A DNA stretch of 64,000 nucleotides from contig NC_019864.2 in assembly GCF_002234675.1 (NCBI RefSeq), positions 10,929,582 to 10,993,581 on the forward strand, in the 5' to 3' direction. Shown piece after piece: positions 11,683-25,211 of the stretch. The position numbers and the translations under genes were made by a program. Position 1 is the first letter of the stretch, and the number at the start of each line of letters is the position of its first letter. This DNA is from Oryzias latipes. Lineage: Eukaryota > Chordata > Actinopteri > Beloniformes > Adrianichthyidae. The notes below the pieces were generated by a model that saw nothing but the letters and a program-made list of their open reading frames with translations, was not told where the DNA came from and did no database searches.

Positions 11683-14600
11683 ACTCTAAAAATGTTGAAA
11701 TTACATTCAATGGTCTTTTGTACGTAGAGTCTGAAAACAGACTTAAAAACTTGTGAAGCGACGCATGAACATGAGAGTTTTGAAAGTGGAAGCGGAAGTT
11801 CAGTCAAGTTTCTTAGTGATTGGGAGTGTCTCCACCCGGGCCAGACACACCCATCTGATCAACAAACACCTGCCTTACCTCATTCACCCCTGAAAAAGTG
11901 CTCACACTTTTATCCGTTTGGTCTGATTCCATTACAGTTCCAGAAACCGGTATAGACTAATAATGAATTTCTGTTACGAATATCTTAACTGAACTTCTAA
12001 ATCTTAATGCTTTGCTTGTTAGTTCTAACTTAATTTTAAGGACATTTTGAAATGTGTTTCTTGTTTATTGAAATGTTCAATTGAAATATTGATTTCTTTC
12101 TTTTAAGGTTTTCAACCTATCATTATGTTCATCTGTCATAATTAAACAATCTCCGAAAATACAGAGAAAAGAAAAGAAAAGTGGATGAGTGATTGAGTTG
12201 ATTCCATGTTCTTTGGAAAATAAGGCCTATCGAGTCAGGCAGGAGCTGTAGGACACCAAAAGACTCAACAATACATGCACTTACATAGAAAATATGAAAA
12301 TGGTTGCTCAAACATGACCATTTCGTTCATGTGGACAACCTCGGGGATGTCCACATGAAGGAGGGATCCTCTGCCAGGACGGACAGGCGATGTACCAGGA
12401 CTGTTAGAGAAGAATTAGCATATCTAACTCTACAACTACATGTTTGAATAGTGTAGCAGATGGGCTTCATCCAGATGGAATTGGGGGACAGCTAGGGGCT
12501 CAAGATGAGCCAGAGACGAGGTCCACGGCCAAATACAGGAACACAAACAAGCCACCTGGAATCTGGAATCCCCCGGGGGGAAGTGGGAAAGAGGGACAAC
12601 TCATGAATCGCACTGCACCAAACAGAGGCATGGAGAGCTAATGGATAAATAAATGATAAAGAATAGAATGAGTAATACACTCACTTTGTCATTAGAAAAA
12701 AAGGAAAACACTTTGTAACCTCATGCTGAAATCAAATCACAGCCCAAACAATGAATTTGATCTGAATTTAATATAATCTGCTTTGGGCCACTTGGCCAGA
12801 TGAGAAATAGTTTCTAACAATTAAACTTTTTTTTTTTAAATGCTGACAACTCTTCTGAGCAGTGACGTCCCCTGAATAGTTCACCTTCCCCTGAAAATTA
12901 AGTACAAAGCTGCTGGCACTGCAATGGACAAGATAACCTTTAAGGCTCAGCGGAGACCATGTGTGGCAAAGTCCCACACACCATCTACTTTAATTGTAAG
13001 ATTTTATTGAAGAGGGCACTTGAATGAGGATGTGAATGTCTGTTGCGATTTGACTCAGCGAGTCACACTTTATTTTACCTACAAGTGCTGTGAAAATGTA
13101 TTGGAAAAACTGCTATAAAGTGCTATAAATTCAGAATATACAAATTGTTTTTTGAGCTGTTCAGTGAAAAATATTGTTCATTCGAGGATGGATGTTCGCT
13201 TCAATGTATTACTAAATCTTCAATTAACCACATGTCTACCAGAATCCCCTATACTACCTGACATGATTTAATATTTTGTTATTTTAGGAATGGAGTTAAA
13301 GTGTTTTATCATCATGTGGTTCATTAATAGGCAAAGGGATAAGATTTCTAATCTGATAGACCAATAATGTCCATGCTGTTTTTACTCATAAGGTTGAATC
13401 CCACAGTTCTTAACTCCTCATAAATTGTAATTATTTAATTTCTGATTTTTGTTCTTGTTTAATTGACTTTAATACAAATGCAAATCATTGTTTGCAACTT
13501 TTGCACCCACCCAGCCTGGATTGCAACGATAAGTGGTTTTTAGAAAAATTAGCGTGTTCATCATAAAGGGGCAGTTCAAAAGCAATGATATTTTTAAGCA
13601 AACTTCTTTTTCCATTTTCAGTGTTGTGCAAAGTGAAGCTTCATATCTGGCGAGGAGGGGTACATCCTGAATAGGCTACATAAACACATATACTGTGTTT
13701 TCTATGAATTATTCAAATATTCAACGATAATGCAATAACTCATTTATAAAGTCATTTGTTCAATTCAGACAGGAATCCCATCTTAGTCTCCCTGGTAAGG
13801 TTTGTGTTGAAAGAAGAAAGTCCAGTCATTAGCTGAGCCTCAGATTCAGGAGAAAGAGTGCAGGACCTGCCCCGGCTACAGAACACTTAACCAGCTTTCA
13901 ATCCTTGCTAGAATGCACAAGAAACCGTGGGAGTTTGCAGAACTAGATTTTACCAGTTTTGCTGTGAACAACACACTGAAGCCTACTGGACGCAGTTATG
14001 CATGGATACTTTTTTTTCTGCTTTTCCCCCTAACACACTGCCTTAACAGTCAGCGCAACCTGTCTTCCAGGAATGTGTATATGTATCACTGGACTGAATG
14101 GCCCTCCCCCCGGCGTTCCACATAGGAAGTACTCATTGGCTTCCAGTAGCCAAAGACCCATAGACTTCTATTGAGAACTAAAGTGCTATTACTCAGATAT
14201 TTGTCAGAATAACTGTTCTCGCTCTGCCACCTTTTTTAATATGTTCTTGCTAATTCTCATTTTTTTTGTAATTTTTTTTTTCTTTATTGCAAGTTATTTA
14301 AATTATAAACTGACCAATTATGGCTCAATAAAAGTAGGTGGTCTCATGTTGAATCTTCGAAAAATTTCACAGATTCTCCTGAGCCTGCTTTCAGCTAAAG
14401 GGGTGTGGTCTTCTAACATGCTTACTCCTGACTGGAGAGAGTGGTTGCCATAGAAATGCAGACTCAGACTGATTCAGACCAATACCTTTTAACACTAACA
14501 TAAATCATCTGATTCATCTCAATTTTGTAAATGCACTTCACTACTGTAAAGTATGGCCTCCTGGCGCAAAGCTGATTTTCTCCGCTTCAGAATTCACTGG

Positions 14601-16411
14601 GAATATGTTAATTATGTAAACAGTTGTAGAGTTACAGTAGTCCACAGTATATAAACAGTGTTTAGGAGGTCAATCAGAGCTAAAGCTCTGATTGACCTCC
14701 AGTTACTTTCATTTTCAAATCAGCTTTAAACTGGAAGTCAAAGTATTTCCCTTTGCAGAAAAAAGTACATTTGTAAAGAAAGCACAAAGAAAAACTAACA
14801 AGAAGTTTTACTAGATTGCTCTGTAAATTTGTACTTACATAAATTAGCATATTGTACATCACGTTTCTTACAGAAAACATTCACCATTTTCTTTAACCTG
14901 CATCTAAAGCACGATTCTTAAAATTTGTGGCACTTGAAATTTCCATTTGAGACACTTTTCTGTTATCTGTAAGTTTGCTGTGAGACATTAAAACCGAATC
15001 ACATTTCAGTACAGACAGCAGCTCTGTTTGGAAATAGAAGTTAAAAAAGGATGCTCTGCTTGCTGCATTCTGCAATTTTGCTTCATATTGGACTGAGTCC
15101 TGCACACCTGCAATGAGTTCACTTTAATCAGGCCAGTATGTTTGCAAGTGGATGTGCAACGTAAATGTTAAGATATTTTTTAATCATGCATTGCTGCGGG
15201 ACTTGTAAATCCATCCCATCTGTTCTGGAGCTGATGAGTATCTGTCGTACAAGTCTTTTATGCCTTGTTCATTTCGAAAAGAAATTTGCTGGAAATTCCT
15301 TATCAGCAAAAAAAAAAAAAACTTTCAGAGATGTGAGTCCTGCTATGAATCGCATAAAGCCTGCAAGGGCTTCAATATTTGCTCTCATGCTTCAATATTT
15401 GCTCTCATTTATGGCCCTCACAAATTCAGGATATGAAGCGGGGATGAGACATCGGGCCCTGCAGAGACTGTTGCAACAAATCCTGTCAAACACACTGTCA
15501 AAAGGCTGGAGGTTTGATGCCTTTGTCACACTGTCCACATTAAAATTTCCTTGTAATTAAGAGGTGGAAATGTGCTCTTGCACCAGCGGGTCAGTTAGAT
15601 ATTAATTAGAATGCCTAATTAGAAGCTTTCATATCTCAATTTTAGAAAGAAAAAAAAAAGAGCATGGACGCTACATAATCGTGAAAGTGCAGTGGGATGG
15701 GGTTACGGTGAGAGTAATCTGTTTAATTTTGGTCTCTGTAGTTTAAATAATGGATTCTATAGCTTTATTCCATCAGCCTCAGCTCCAGACAGCTCAGATA
15801 TTGCTTTTATTTTTCAACTGTGTGTATTTCTGTGTGCATGGGAGGCTTTAATTGGAAAGATCAGCAGCACTAATAGCTTCTCTCAAGTGACGAGCCTTTT
15901 GTGTTGAAAATGACAGTTTTCTTAGTCTCCAAACCACAAACTGTTCACGTGTTGCATGTTTTGAATTACAATAGATTTGTCATGGACTTTTAGTGTTGGG
16001 AGATTAAAAGAGATTCACAAATGTCACAAGTTATTTTGTCAGTATGGTCTTTTATTTATGTAAACTAAGAAGGTCAACTTTACCTTTAGCCTTGCACTTT
16101 CATATGAATTAAACCGATGATTTTAGGTAAACCAACTCAAACCTGCTGTGTAATTAAATCGGTAGCCAGGAAATCTGACTTGATGAGAACAAAGGGTGTG
16201 CTCAGCTTGAAGTCACTTCATCTACTGTCCTCAGAGAGATGGATGAGTCACCAGTCAGCCCTTTCATGAGTGCTCTTAAACCCCATTACCTGCAGAGCCG
16301 CTCTTGTTCAGCTGTATTATACGGTTGTCACAATGGTCACACACTGGCGCTGGTGTAAAAGCTGATGAGAGGTTGCTTTTGAGGAAAATTTCAAAGTCAC
16401 TTGTATTTGTT
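11680..16411. other. Non-coding DNA, no gene seen
   Basis: Short open frames only. The stretch 12,310-12,620 is more GC-rich and includes a small inverted repeat TCATGTGGAC...GTCCACATGA (about 12,329-12,360); I could not assign it. 15,371-15,408 contains a 20-bp direct repeat of GCTTCAATATTTGCTCTCAT. Confidence 0.5.
14665..14700. repeat. Short perfect hairpin
   Basis: 17-bp arms GGAGGTCAATCAGAGCT and complement with a 2-base loop. Function unknown. Confidence 0.8.
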
Positions 16412-17226
16412 AAGGAACTGGAGGGGTAGAATCCAATCTGGGCTTGGTGACAAAAACATTTAATAAATGAAACATTTAATAAATGAACCAGAACATGACA
16501 AAAAATAACTTAAAAACCAAACTAAATCCACAGAATCCTCATAATAGCCCTCCCCAAAAGGGCAGTTTCCAGATGCCCAAATACAGCACAAACACCTGGG
16601 AAGGGGGGCATGGAGGAGCAACAAAACAAAAACAAATCCAGGCTCCTGCACCCAAACGGAGGTGAAGGGTCAACATGGCGAACACCTCCACAGGAACAGG
16701 CAGCAAGAAAAGCAGGGCAGACGACTCTCCCCAGGGACAGAATTCATGAAGCGGAGCAGCCCAGATGACGTTCCTCTGGGTTAGCAAACATGATCAAGGG
16801 GGATTATTGGCATCCATCCTCAGGGACAGGGAACATAAAGGAGCAGCCTTGGCAGCCCTCAGGAAAGACCACACGAAGCAGAGCAGCCCTGGCGAGCCTC
16901 CACAGAAACAGACGGATGAAGAGGAGTTCCCCCTGCGATCCTTCTACGGAACACATGCAATGAAGAGGAGCTGTCCCGGCAACCCTCCTCAGGAACAGAC
17001 GCACGAAGAGGAACGGCCTCTGCGACCCTCCACAGGAACGGGACAGGGAGCATGACTTGTTCTCCTGCGGGGTCTAAAGTGGTCAGGTCATACTGTCAAG
17101 ACCTGGTGGTATAAGATCCAATATCCAGGAGACCAACTTGGTGAGAGAAACTTACAATTTAATAAATTGACCAGAACAGGACAGAAAACAACTTAAAAAC
17201 CAAACTTGACCACAGGATTCTCACAG
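16412..17226 (+). repeat. TGTCAGGAACTGG-family repeat carrying a 42-bp minisatellite
   Basis: Family blocks AAGGAACTGGAGGGG, ACATTTAATAAATGAACCAG and CTTAAAAACCAAACT occur at 16,412-16,540 and again at 17,100-17,226. Between them (about 16,685-17,045) lie some eight diverged ~42-bp units based on CCCTCCTCAGGAACAGACGC and ACGAAGAGGAGC. The open frames over the units are not supported as genes. Confidence 0.6.
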
Positions 17227-18006
17227 TAGTGGTCCACTTGTAAAAACTGGCTTTTTAGCATGCAGATCTCCCCTAACTGAGAATCCTGCAGCACATGGGA
17301 TAAATTAATATAAATGTCGGAGTGATGCAGACCACATTAGTTTGCTTACATGCAACCAAAAGCTGGGCGTGCAATGAAATGGAAAAAGGTTCATTTTTAT
17401 GTTGGAACTTAGTCAATCTAAATCAATCTAATGTCAAAATAGATTTCAGACAGTCTATCTGCTATCTGCTAATTTAAATCTGATACTATAAAAGAAGTCA
17501 TGCAAATTAGAAGATTTGATTTTGATAAAAATATACTTAAATCACCACGAGGTTCCATGTTGTCATGTTTTCCGTTCAAATCTTTATTATAATGCAAAAT
17601 CCTACAAAGGAGATCAAAAAACTTTTAACCGTGGGGTTTTATTTTTACTGAGTTTGAAAGGCTAATGTGAGTACTACAACCATAAAAATTAAATACGGGT
17701 GATAAAAAGTCCAGATAGATGAGAATATTCTGGGGGGGGGGGGCAAAGCACAGGATGTCCATATGTAACCCTGTAATGACAGGAAGATCAAAAATACAGG
17801 AAGTGAAATTACAAAGGAAGCAGCCCTGGGGATCTTTCTGTTTACACTCACTGGCAGCTAAATGATAGGCCACCAGCAGATAAAACAGTGTTGGCTGAGG
17901 AGTGCAACATATTGTTGTTATGTGAAGCACAACAGTACACAAACCTGAGACAACAGCACAACAGGACCAGTTCAAAGCGGAATGGCAAATCGAACTTTTG
18001 TCTGAA

Positions 18007-18236
18007 AGACCCACTCCAATGAAAATTGTGTTTTTTATTTTTCTGTTGTATTTTTTGGATGGAGGACATGTATTAAAAAAAAATACACAACTGGGAGGTT
18101 AATTTCCATTGAACTACTACCGCCCTGCAGAAACTATGTCTTAGAAGATGACATAGGTTTTCAGATTATGGCTAAAAACTGTATATTTATAGGCACCACA
18201 GGGAGCAATTTGAAAGTCAAAAGATGACTGGAGTCT
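18007..18236 (+). mobile_element. Kolobok-like MITE, copy 2
   Basis: 230 bp, left AGACCCACTCCAATGAAAAT, right ...AAAGATGACTGGAGTCT, flanks TGAA and ATAA. Confidence 0.6.
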
Positions 18237-18253
18237 ATAAGCTACACGTACAC

Positions 18254-18511
18254 TGTCAGGAACTGGAGGACCCAAAATGCACCAGACTTGGCGGTGGGAA
18301 CTTAAACATTTATTAAAGAGATTTGGATGAGACAAAATCCATGGCAAAGCAAAAAGGTGACACAATAGATGATTGCAAAATCCGACACTTAAATACACTG
18401 AGGGCAATTAACTGAAATGAAAACAGCTGTGACTCCCCCAGGTGAGATAAAACAAAACATGACCAAAACCATTTCATAATTGACAAAAAAACATGCTTCA
18501 CGATCCTGACA
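18254..18511 (+). mobile_element. TGTCAGGAACTGG-family element, 258 bp
   Basis: Begins TGTCAGGA and ends TCCTGACA. No clear target duplication flanks it, so LTR-like (TG...CA) and MITE interpretations both remain. It starts 18 bp after Kolobok-like MITE copy 2. Confidence 0.55.
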
Positions 18512-18544
18512 TATATGACGTGCTTTTCTAAAGGATGTATACTG

Positions 18545-20020
18545 TTTCAAATTCAAATTCAAAGGGTTTATTATCATATGCACAGTAAGAAACGGGTTTC
18601 CCTGCAAAATGAAATTCTCACTTCGCTGTCTGCTCTGAATGCCAAAAAGTATAGAAGAAACTGAAAAAATCACACACAACATATACACAAAAACACAAGA
18701 TGTCGAGTGGCAAATTCTAAAAGTGCAAATGTGCAAAAAGTGATAATAACAGTAGCGAACGATGAGGATTTGCAAGGGTGTGCAAGGTGCAGTTTGTTGT
18801 TTCAGACTCCCGTCAGCTGTTAAGGAGTCTGATGGCAGAGGGAAAGAAAGAGTTCCTGAGTCTGGCGGTCCTGCACTTCACACTCCTGTACCTCCGTCCT
18901 GAGGGGAGGAGAGTGAACAGACCTCGTTGCGGGTGGGTGGGGTCCTTGACGATGGAGGCAGCTCTCCTGGAGACCCTGCGTTTGTATATGCTCTTCAGCG
19001 AGGGAAGAGGAGTCCTGATGATCTTGGACGCAGTCTTCACCACTCTCTGCAGGCGTTAGCGGTCCATGGCGGTAGAGCTGCCGCACCACACTGTGATGCA
19101 GCAGGTCAGAATGGACTCAACCATGCAGCTGTAGAAGTTGCTGAGGATCTTTGGGGACATGCCAAACCTCCTCAGCCTACTATGGAAGTACAGCCACTGA
19201 TGAGCTTTCTTCCCCAGCTGTGAGGTGTTGAGTGTCCAGGTGAGGTCCTGGCTGAGGTGGACCCCCAGATATTTGAAGCTGCTCACCCTCTCCACTTGCA
19301 GACCTTGGATAAGAAGCGGCTGATGAGGGTTCCTCTCCTTCCTCATGTCCACTATCATCTCCTTTGTCTTGTCTGTGTTAAGGGTGAGGTTGTTGTCCTC
19401 ACACCATTTGTCACCACACCATGTCACCAGACTGGCCACCTCCTTCCTGTAGGCTGCTTCGTCCCCGCCAGCGGTGTCGTCAGCAAACTTCAGGATGATG
19501 TTGTCCTTATGAGAGGCCAGACAGTCGTGGGTGAACAGGGTGTAGAGGATAGGGCTAAGAACACAGCCCTGTGGTGTGCCAATGTTCGTGATGATGCTGG
19601 CTGAAGACCTGTTCCCTATTCTGACAGACTGAGGCCTGCCAGTCAGAAAGTCCAGGAGACAGTCACAGATGATGGGGTGTATTCCAAGGGAGAACAGTTT
19701 GTGGGCGAGTTTGTGGGGAACGACCGTGTTGAATGCAGAACAGTAGTCAATAAGGAGCATCCTGATGTAGGAGTCTTTACTCTCCAGGTGTGAGAGGGAG
19801 GTGTGCAGGGCTGCAGCAATTGCGTCTGAGGTGGACCTGTTGGGCCGGTACACGTACTGCAGGGGGTCTAGTGTGTCTTCTGGGATGCTGCTCTGAATGT
19901 GGGTCAGCATCACTCTCTCAAAGCACTTCATAATGATCGGAGTGAGTGCTACTGGTCTGTAGTCATTCAGGTGGGAGGGCTCTTCTTGGGAAGGGGAACA
20001 ATGGTTGTTTAGCCCCAAAT
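18545..20020 (-). mobile_element. 5'-truncated L2-like LINE
   Basis: The - strand carries the C-terminal half of an L2/CR1-group reverse transcriptase with its 3' UTR. The 3' UTR (about 18,545-18,810) contains the FTATTATCATATGCACAG-like tail region common at fish L2 ends (read on the + strand as TTTATTATCATATGCACAG). The coding part starts abruptly near 20,018 inside the RT domain, so the 5' part is missing. Flanking DNA at 20,021 and beyond is unrelated AT-rich sequence. Confidence 0.85.
18813..20018 (-). pseudogene. L2-like reverse transcriptase, C-terminal half, one nonsense codon
   Basis: Visible blocks: LNDYRPVALTPIIMKCFER, PLQYVYRPNRST, LLIDYCSAFNTV, GTPQGCVLSPILYTLFTHDC, the catalytic FADD near 19,480, FKYLGV, and the tail WCGSSTAMDR. 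A TAA at 19056-19058 breaks the frame; four codons later the same frame continues as VVKTASKIIRTPLPSL to LRNSFFPSAIRLLNS and ends near 18,813. No frameshift is needed to join the parts. The missing N-terminus (endonuclease and first RT blocks) and the stop make it a dead copy. Confidence 0.87.
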
Positions 20021-20187
20021 ATTCAAATTCTAGTTAAACTGTGTGACATTGCTAATCCTTTTATTTTCAAAACAATTATGAGGTTCTGATTTGTAGTTTT
20101 TACATTCTTTTTACTTATAGTTCAACTTCAGATCAGTATTGTTTTAGGTAATAATTTACATATTTTATTTATTACATTGAAGTCTAG

Positions 20188-20466
20188 TGTCAGGAACTGG
20201 TGATGTAGGGTCAATATGGAGTAGGCTGGTGGCAGATTTTTAATCATTTAATAATAGACTTGAACATGCCAAAAACATGAGAGCAACAAAAATGGTGACA
20301 AAGCAGAACAGGCTACCTTCAAACCAGACACTTATATAGGCTGCAAGCAATTAACTGAAATGAAGACGGCTGTGGATCGTGATTAACCTGAAATTACTAA
20401 GGGGTTCTCAGAGCATGACCAAAAACAACAAAAAAAAAAAAAAAACTAAACCACAGAACCCTTACA
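20188..20466 (+). mobile_element. TGTCAGGAACTGG-family element, second copy
   Basis: Shares TGTCAGGAACTGG, ATGGTGACAAAGCAGAACAG, GCAATTAACTGAAATGAAGA and GAGCATGACCAAAA with the copy at 18.25 kb. It lies 170 bp beyond the 5' end of the L2-like LINE. Confidence 0.55.
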
Positions 20467-20900
20467 TGGAGAAGCAGATTCAGAATAGTATGCTTGTTTC
20501 TTGTTGCCACTTGGTTCTATAAGTAGGAAATATGGTTTGTCTTTTCACTGTTATGCAAATAACTTTTAGCAGTCTCTGAAAAAGAAAAGTCCATCTACAG
20601 AAACACTTCATAAATGTATTTTGGACTTAAAGTCATGGATAAACTTAGCCTAAATGACAGTAAGACAAAGGTGATAGTTTTTGGCGAGAGCTCTGGATCC
20701 TTCACTGTTGATCTGGGTTCTTTAAATAATTGTATGAAACCTCATGTGACTATTTTGAGGGTGACGGTGGAGTCTGAGCTGTAATTTGAAGGACAAATAA
20801 ATTCAGCTGTTAATGATCATATTTCCCCGATTTAGCTTAATTACACTGGCTGCTCATTCATTTTAGCATAAATTTTAAGATTCTCCTATTTGTTTTTTAA

Positions 20901-21183
20901 AGTCCCACTCTTTTATTTCCCACTTTTCCAGGTCATAGTTTCTGTAGAGCAGCAGGAGTTCATTAGAAATCCACCTCTGAGTTGTGGGCGGGACTGTTGG
21001 CGCAGAGTAAGCCTGTGCTTATTTCCCATCATCCCTTTGTTTACACCCTCTCCCGCTAGCTTACAGCCACTTCACAACCCCAACCTAACCTTACAGGTGT
21101 AACAAAAATAGTGAGCAACATTGAAGACAGATAGACACTACCTATTTTATGTCGTCTGTAAAAACCCAAGTTTTTACTTCCCT
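20901..21183 (-). mobile_element. Kolobok-like MITE, copy 3
   Basis: 283 bp between two TTAA sites (20897-20900, 21184-21187), starting AGTCCCACTC. The interior has AGAGCAGCAGGAGTTCATTA and GGGCGGGACTGTTGG, shared with copies at 49 and 58 kb. Confidence 0.6.
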
Positions 21184-21187
21184 TTAA

Positions 21188-23084
21188 ACACACAGTCAAT
21201 GAGTTTTTCTTTCTTTTATTCCATTGATTTGTAATTTGTATCCATTTTATTAGTTATGTAATGTAACAAGGGATATGAAGTTTGAAATCACATATGTCTT
21301 AATAGATTACATGTATTGCCTTTATATTAATTGTCTTTCTGTTCACGGTACTGTACAGCACTTTGGTTCTGCAGAGACAATTTGAATGCTCTATAAAGTT
21401 GGTATGGTGAAATAATAAATTACTATAAAATGCTAACATGTATTTTTGAATGCTGGAAAATTGATTTGAATTGGTGTCAAATCTTCGAAATTGCTGTTTT
21501 TAAGCCCAAATGATAAAGTTGGAAATGTCCAAACTTCTACACTGCAAAAACACCTAATAACAAGTCACAAATTCATAAAATTTCAAAAGAAAGAAAAGTC
21601 TTCAAATAAGCAAAAACGTCTGCCAATCGAATACCATGAATTTTTATTTTGAGAAAGAAAAACACCTAGTCTCTAAGACATATTTTCCCTAAGCTAAAAT
21701 TATTTTGATTTTTAAAAAACTTTCTTGATGAGTTTTTTTTCTTGCAAAACTGAAAATAGGACAATTTTTCTTTATACTCGGGTCATTTTATTTTATTATT
21801 TTGCTGTTTTTGCTATTTAACAGCAGAATGTGAGCGGCATAGTCACAATGGGTTTTTTATTTTATTAATTTTCTTTTATTTGTAATCCTTTGATTTCTTT
21901 TTCACAATAGCTTTAGTAAATAACTGTCCTTGTAAAAAATAATTAGTGTAAATGGAAAAAAAATCCATTTTCTTTGCCACATATTGAGTTAATCTGCATT
22001 TCTATCAGCTCTACGTTCATTATCTCATCAGTCTGAAACAGAATCAAATCTTTTAGGACCAACAGAAGAGTGTTCCAACATGATCGCTTAATGGTATTTT
22101 TCACTGTCTATTTCTTGTTTTGTCTATGTTGTGTAAAGAAATAGCTCCATACTTTCCATGATGCTGTTTCTGCCTTTTAGTCACATAGTATGGGGTCTGA
22201 AATATAGATATGTACATGATAAGTAGCTCCCTGAGGAAACAACGTGGCCCATCAGACAAATGCAGCAGCTCTGCTGTCTGGCTCTGACGGGCGGCCTGTG
22301 CTGGTATGATACGCAAATGGGCAGATTAGTGTTGGCAATCATTGTTCTTCCACCTGCATAAATTTGAAGAAGAATAACAAGAATAATAAATGTGTAAATC
22401 CTACAGGAAATATTTGAACTGCACAACACATTATACCACCACAAACTTTTCATATTTTCAGACGGAAAGTTCAAAAGTTTGTGGGTTAAAGTGTATGTTG
22501 AAAGCCATATTGTAATAGATTTATGATATCTTGAAATTTCATGGTATATATATATATATTTAAATTGAAAATAACTCATCAAACTCTTGTCACTCAGAAA
22601 AGGGTGGACCAGTCACCGGTGGACTGGGAAGCCTTTTTAAAAGCAGGAGTCTTTTATCATCAGCAGGAGGGAATGGCATTGCCTGGTAATAGAAGTAAAG
22701 GCTTAAAAGATAAAGAGACAGAAGTCTAGTCTAGACCTTCTGGCGAACACTGTGAGCTGATTTGTGCAGCGATGGATTTATTTCTCCCAAGCATTGAGGC
22801 TACATCCAGCAGTCCTCTTTGTAACTCCTTGTGAGCACCGTATTGACATGCTGGATGCACAAGACAGACAAAGTGTGTGTATACATTACAAGCAACACTT
22901 TTAAGTGAAAACCGAAGAAACAAACAGAAAAAGGACGTGTCAATATTGTCAATGTTGTTTCTGTCAGATGTGCTACTGGGATAAGTTTTTTGGGTGTTCA
23001 GATGTAGGGGTGACCTTTCTGTTACTGTGAAATCCTCAGAGACATTAGTTAGAAATGAACATTAATCCCTCACAGAATCTATAC
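21188..23084. other. Non-coding DNA, no gene seen
   Basis: AT-rich sequence with a short TA run at about 22,543-22,560. No recognised coding sequence. Confidence 0.5.
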
Positions 23085-23215
23085 TTACTGGCTACTTTAT
23101 AGGCACACCTATCCAACCACTAGTCAATGCAAATTTCTTGTCCGCCAATCACATGGCAGCAATTCAATGCATTTTGGCATTTAAACATGGTCAAGGCGAT
23201 CTGCTGCAACATCAC
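23085..23215 (+). repeat. Dispersed repeat fragment of unassigned class
   Basis: GGCTACTTTATAGGCACACC, CCGCCAATCACATGGCAGCA and GGTCAAGGCGATCTGCTGCA are blocks repeated widely in fish genomes. No terminal repeats are visible here. Confidence 0.5.
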
Positions 23216-23907
23216 ATATGTAAGTACAACATAGTATGACAACCTTAATAAATCAGAAAAATTCCAAGATATCATGTTTCATTGATTCTGAACTGGGTTT
23301 CTCCTGTATGAGACTTTTATTTTGGAAATAGCAAGAAAGATACATCAACCGATACAAGTTTAGAAGTAATTATTCAAGTATTTTCCCAGCAATCAAAAAT
23401 TCATTACTGTCCTGATGTGCTTTTGCCTCATCAACTCTCCCACCAGAAGTCTGTAGCAGAGCAGTCATCAGCTTAGCATAACATGAATCTTTTCCTTTCA
23501 TGTTGGTCCTAAAGGAGTATTCAGACAGACAAATGCCCATGGGTGAGCTTCATTCTACAGGAATCATGCTCCTTTCTTGAGCTGCACTCAACAAATCTCC
23601 ACAGAAATTGGCACAAAGGAACATCTTAATCAGAGATCCTACAAACAATTCTTCACGAGTGCTTGGTGCCATGACATAAAGCTATTATCATAAAAATGCT
23701 GTGCTGAGGTGATCTCCACTCAGAGGGCAAAACCTCCTTCTATATTTCATTTATTGATTCTCTCATGACTAATTTACAATAAAGGTGAACTGCTTCATGA
23801 TGCTGTATCTTACATGTGGACTCATTGCACAGAGTCAAAGTGAATATTCAAAACATGCAAAGTTGGTAATGGGGCAATTACTATATCAATGAAGAGCAAT
23901 TAACATC

Positions 23908-24058
23908 ACCCAGTGAGGGCCCGTGGGCAAGGACCTTAACGCTGCTGCCTCCCAAGCGCGGCTCGTCTGCAGCTCACCGCTCCCCCAGGGGATGGGTCAA
24001 ATGCGGAGGACAAATTTCGCACACCAAGGTGTGTGACAGAAAGTGGGACTTTCTTTCT
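23908..24058 (+). repeat. SINE-like dispersed repeat
   Basis: CCGTGGGCAAGGACCTTAAC, CTGCTGCCTCCCAAGC, CAGGGGATGGGTCAAATGCG and GTGTGTGACAGAAAGTGGGA form a block I recognise as a common fish repeat; class uncertain. Confidence 0.55.
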
Positions 24059-24672
24059 TCTTTCTTTTGACAAAACCAGCTTATAAAGTTAGAACAAAGG
24101 TATGTTAGCAATTTAATTATAATTCTTTTAAAGGGTAAAATGCCAAATATAGGAAGAGGAATCTATGGTGAAACAAATTTCAAAGTGTTTTCTATCTCAA
24201 AAAATATTGGAAACATTTTCTTGAACTGTTGTCCCCTCGTCCTACACAGCTTAAATCTTAAAAGTTTACTAAAACTTTTTAAAGACTCGTGCAAGGAAAA
24301 TCATGGTTTTGGGGGTTTTAACATGTTAATTTTTCTCATGATGGAGGATATATGTAAAGAAAATTAAGCTTAAAATCATAATTTTTCCTTATTCAACTGG
24401 TTGTGAATGAGGAGCAGATGAAAATAAGCCATTTGAGAAAGCCTGTTGCCATTATTGTTGCTCTGATAATGTTAGGTTGAGGTCAATGAGTTATATCGCT
24501 AGAGGAGCCACGCCTGCTTTAGAGGCCTGGCCGACGGTGGCGGAGCGCGACGCCATCTTGGTGAGGTCGACGACGCCCACATGACAATGATTTCTGTTGC
24601 TTTTAGAGGTGTCTAAGTAGCTTTTATATACTATATATAATTTTACATTTATATATTTATACATATATGTAA

Positions 24673-24790
<118 letters not shown>

Positions 24791-24989
24791 ATACATCATT
24801 TGTTGTTGTCAAAGAAGAGAAACAGTCAGCCTTAAAAGCTCAAACTTTAAGGAAAATGCATTGTTGCAGGACTTCTTACAAATAAAAAACTTATTAGAAA
24901 GAATTTTTAAAAATAATTTCCAAACATTTAGAAGTTTTAGACCTCTTTGACATGTAATTTAAATGATTTAGAAAAACCCAACAATAAGT

Positions 24990-25120
24990 CAATAATAATA
25001 ATAATAATAAATCAATAGTAAGTCAATACAAACAATAAATAATAACAATAAATAAATAATAAGTAAATAAATAATAAGTCTATTAATACTAAAAATAATA
25101 ATAATAATAAAAAAATATTC
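24990..25120. repeat. AATAATAAATAA low-complexity tract
   Basis: A/T-only tri- and tetranucleotide repeats (AATA, AATAAGTA). Confidence 0.8.
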
Positions 25121-25211
25121 AAAAGAAGTCCAAAAGTGAACAATAGATTTACCCTAAAAAAATAAAAACAACAAAGAAAAACAATAGATTTATACTGATT
25201 CATGTGAGTGA

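Noticed and set aside
17625..18014. 129-codon - strand frame
   Set aside because: No domain; it ends in the Kolobok-like MITE and has no gene-like context.
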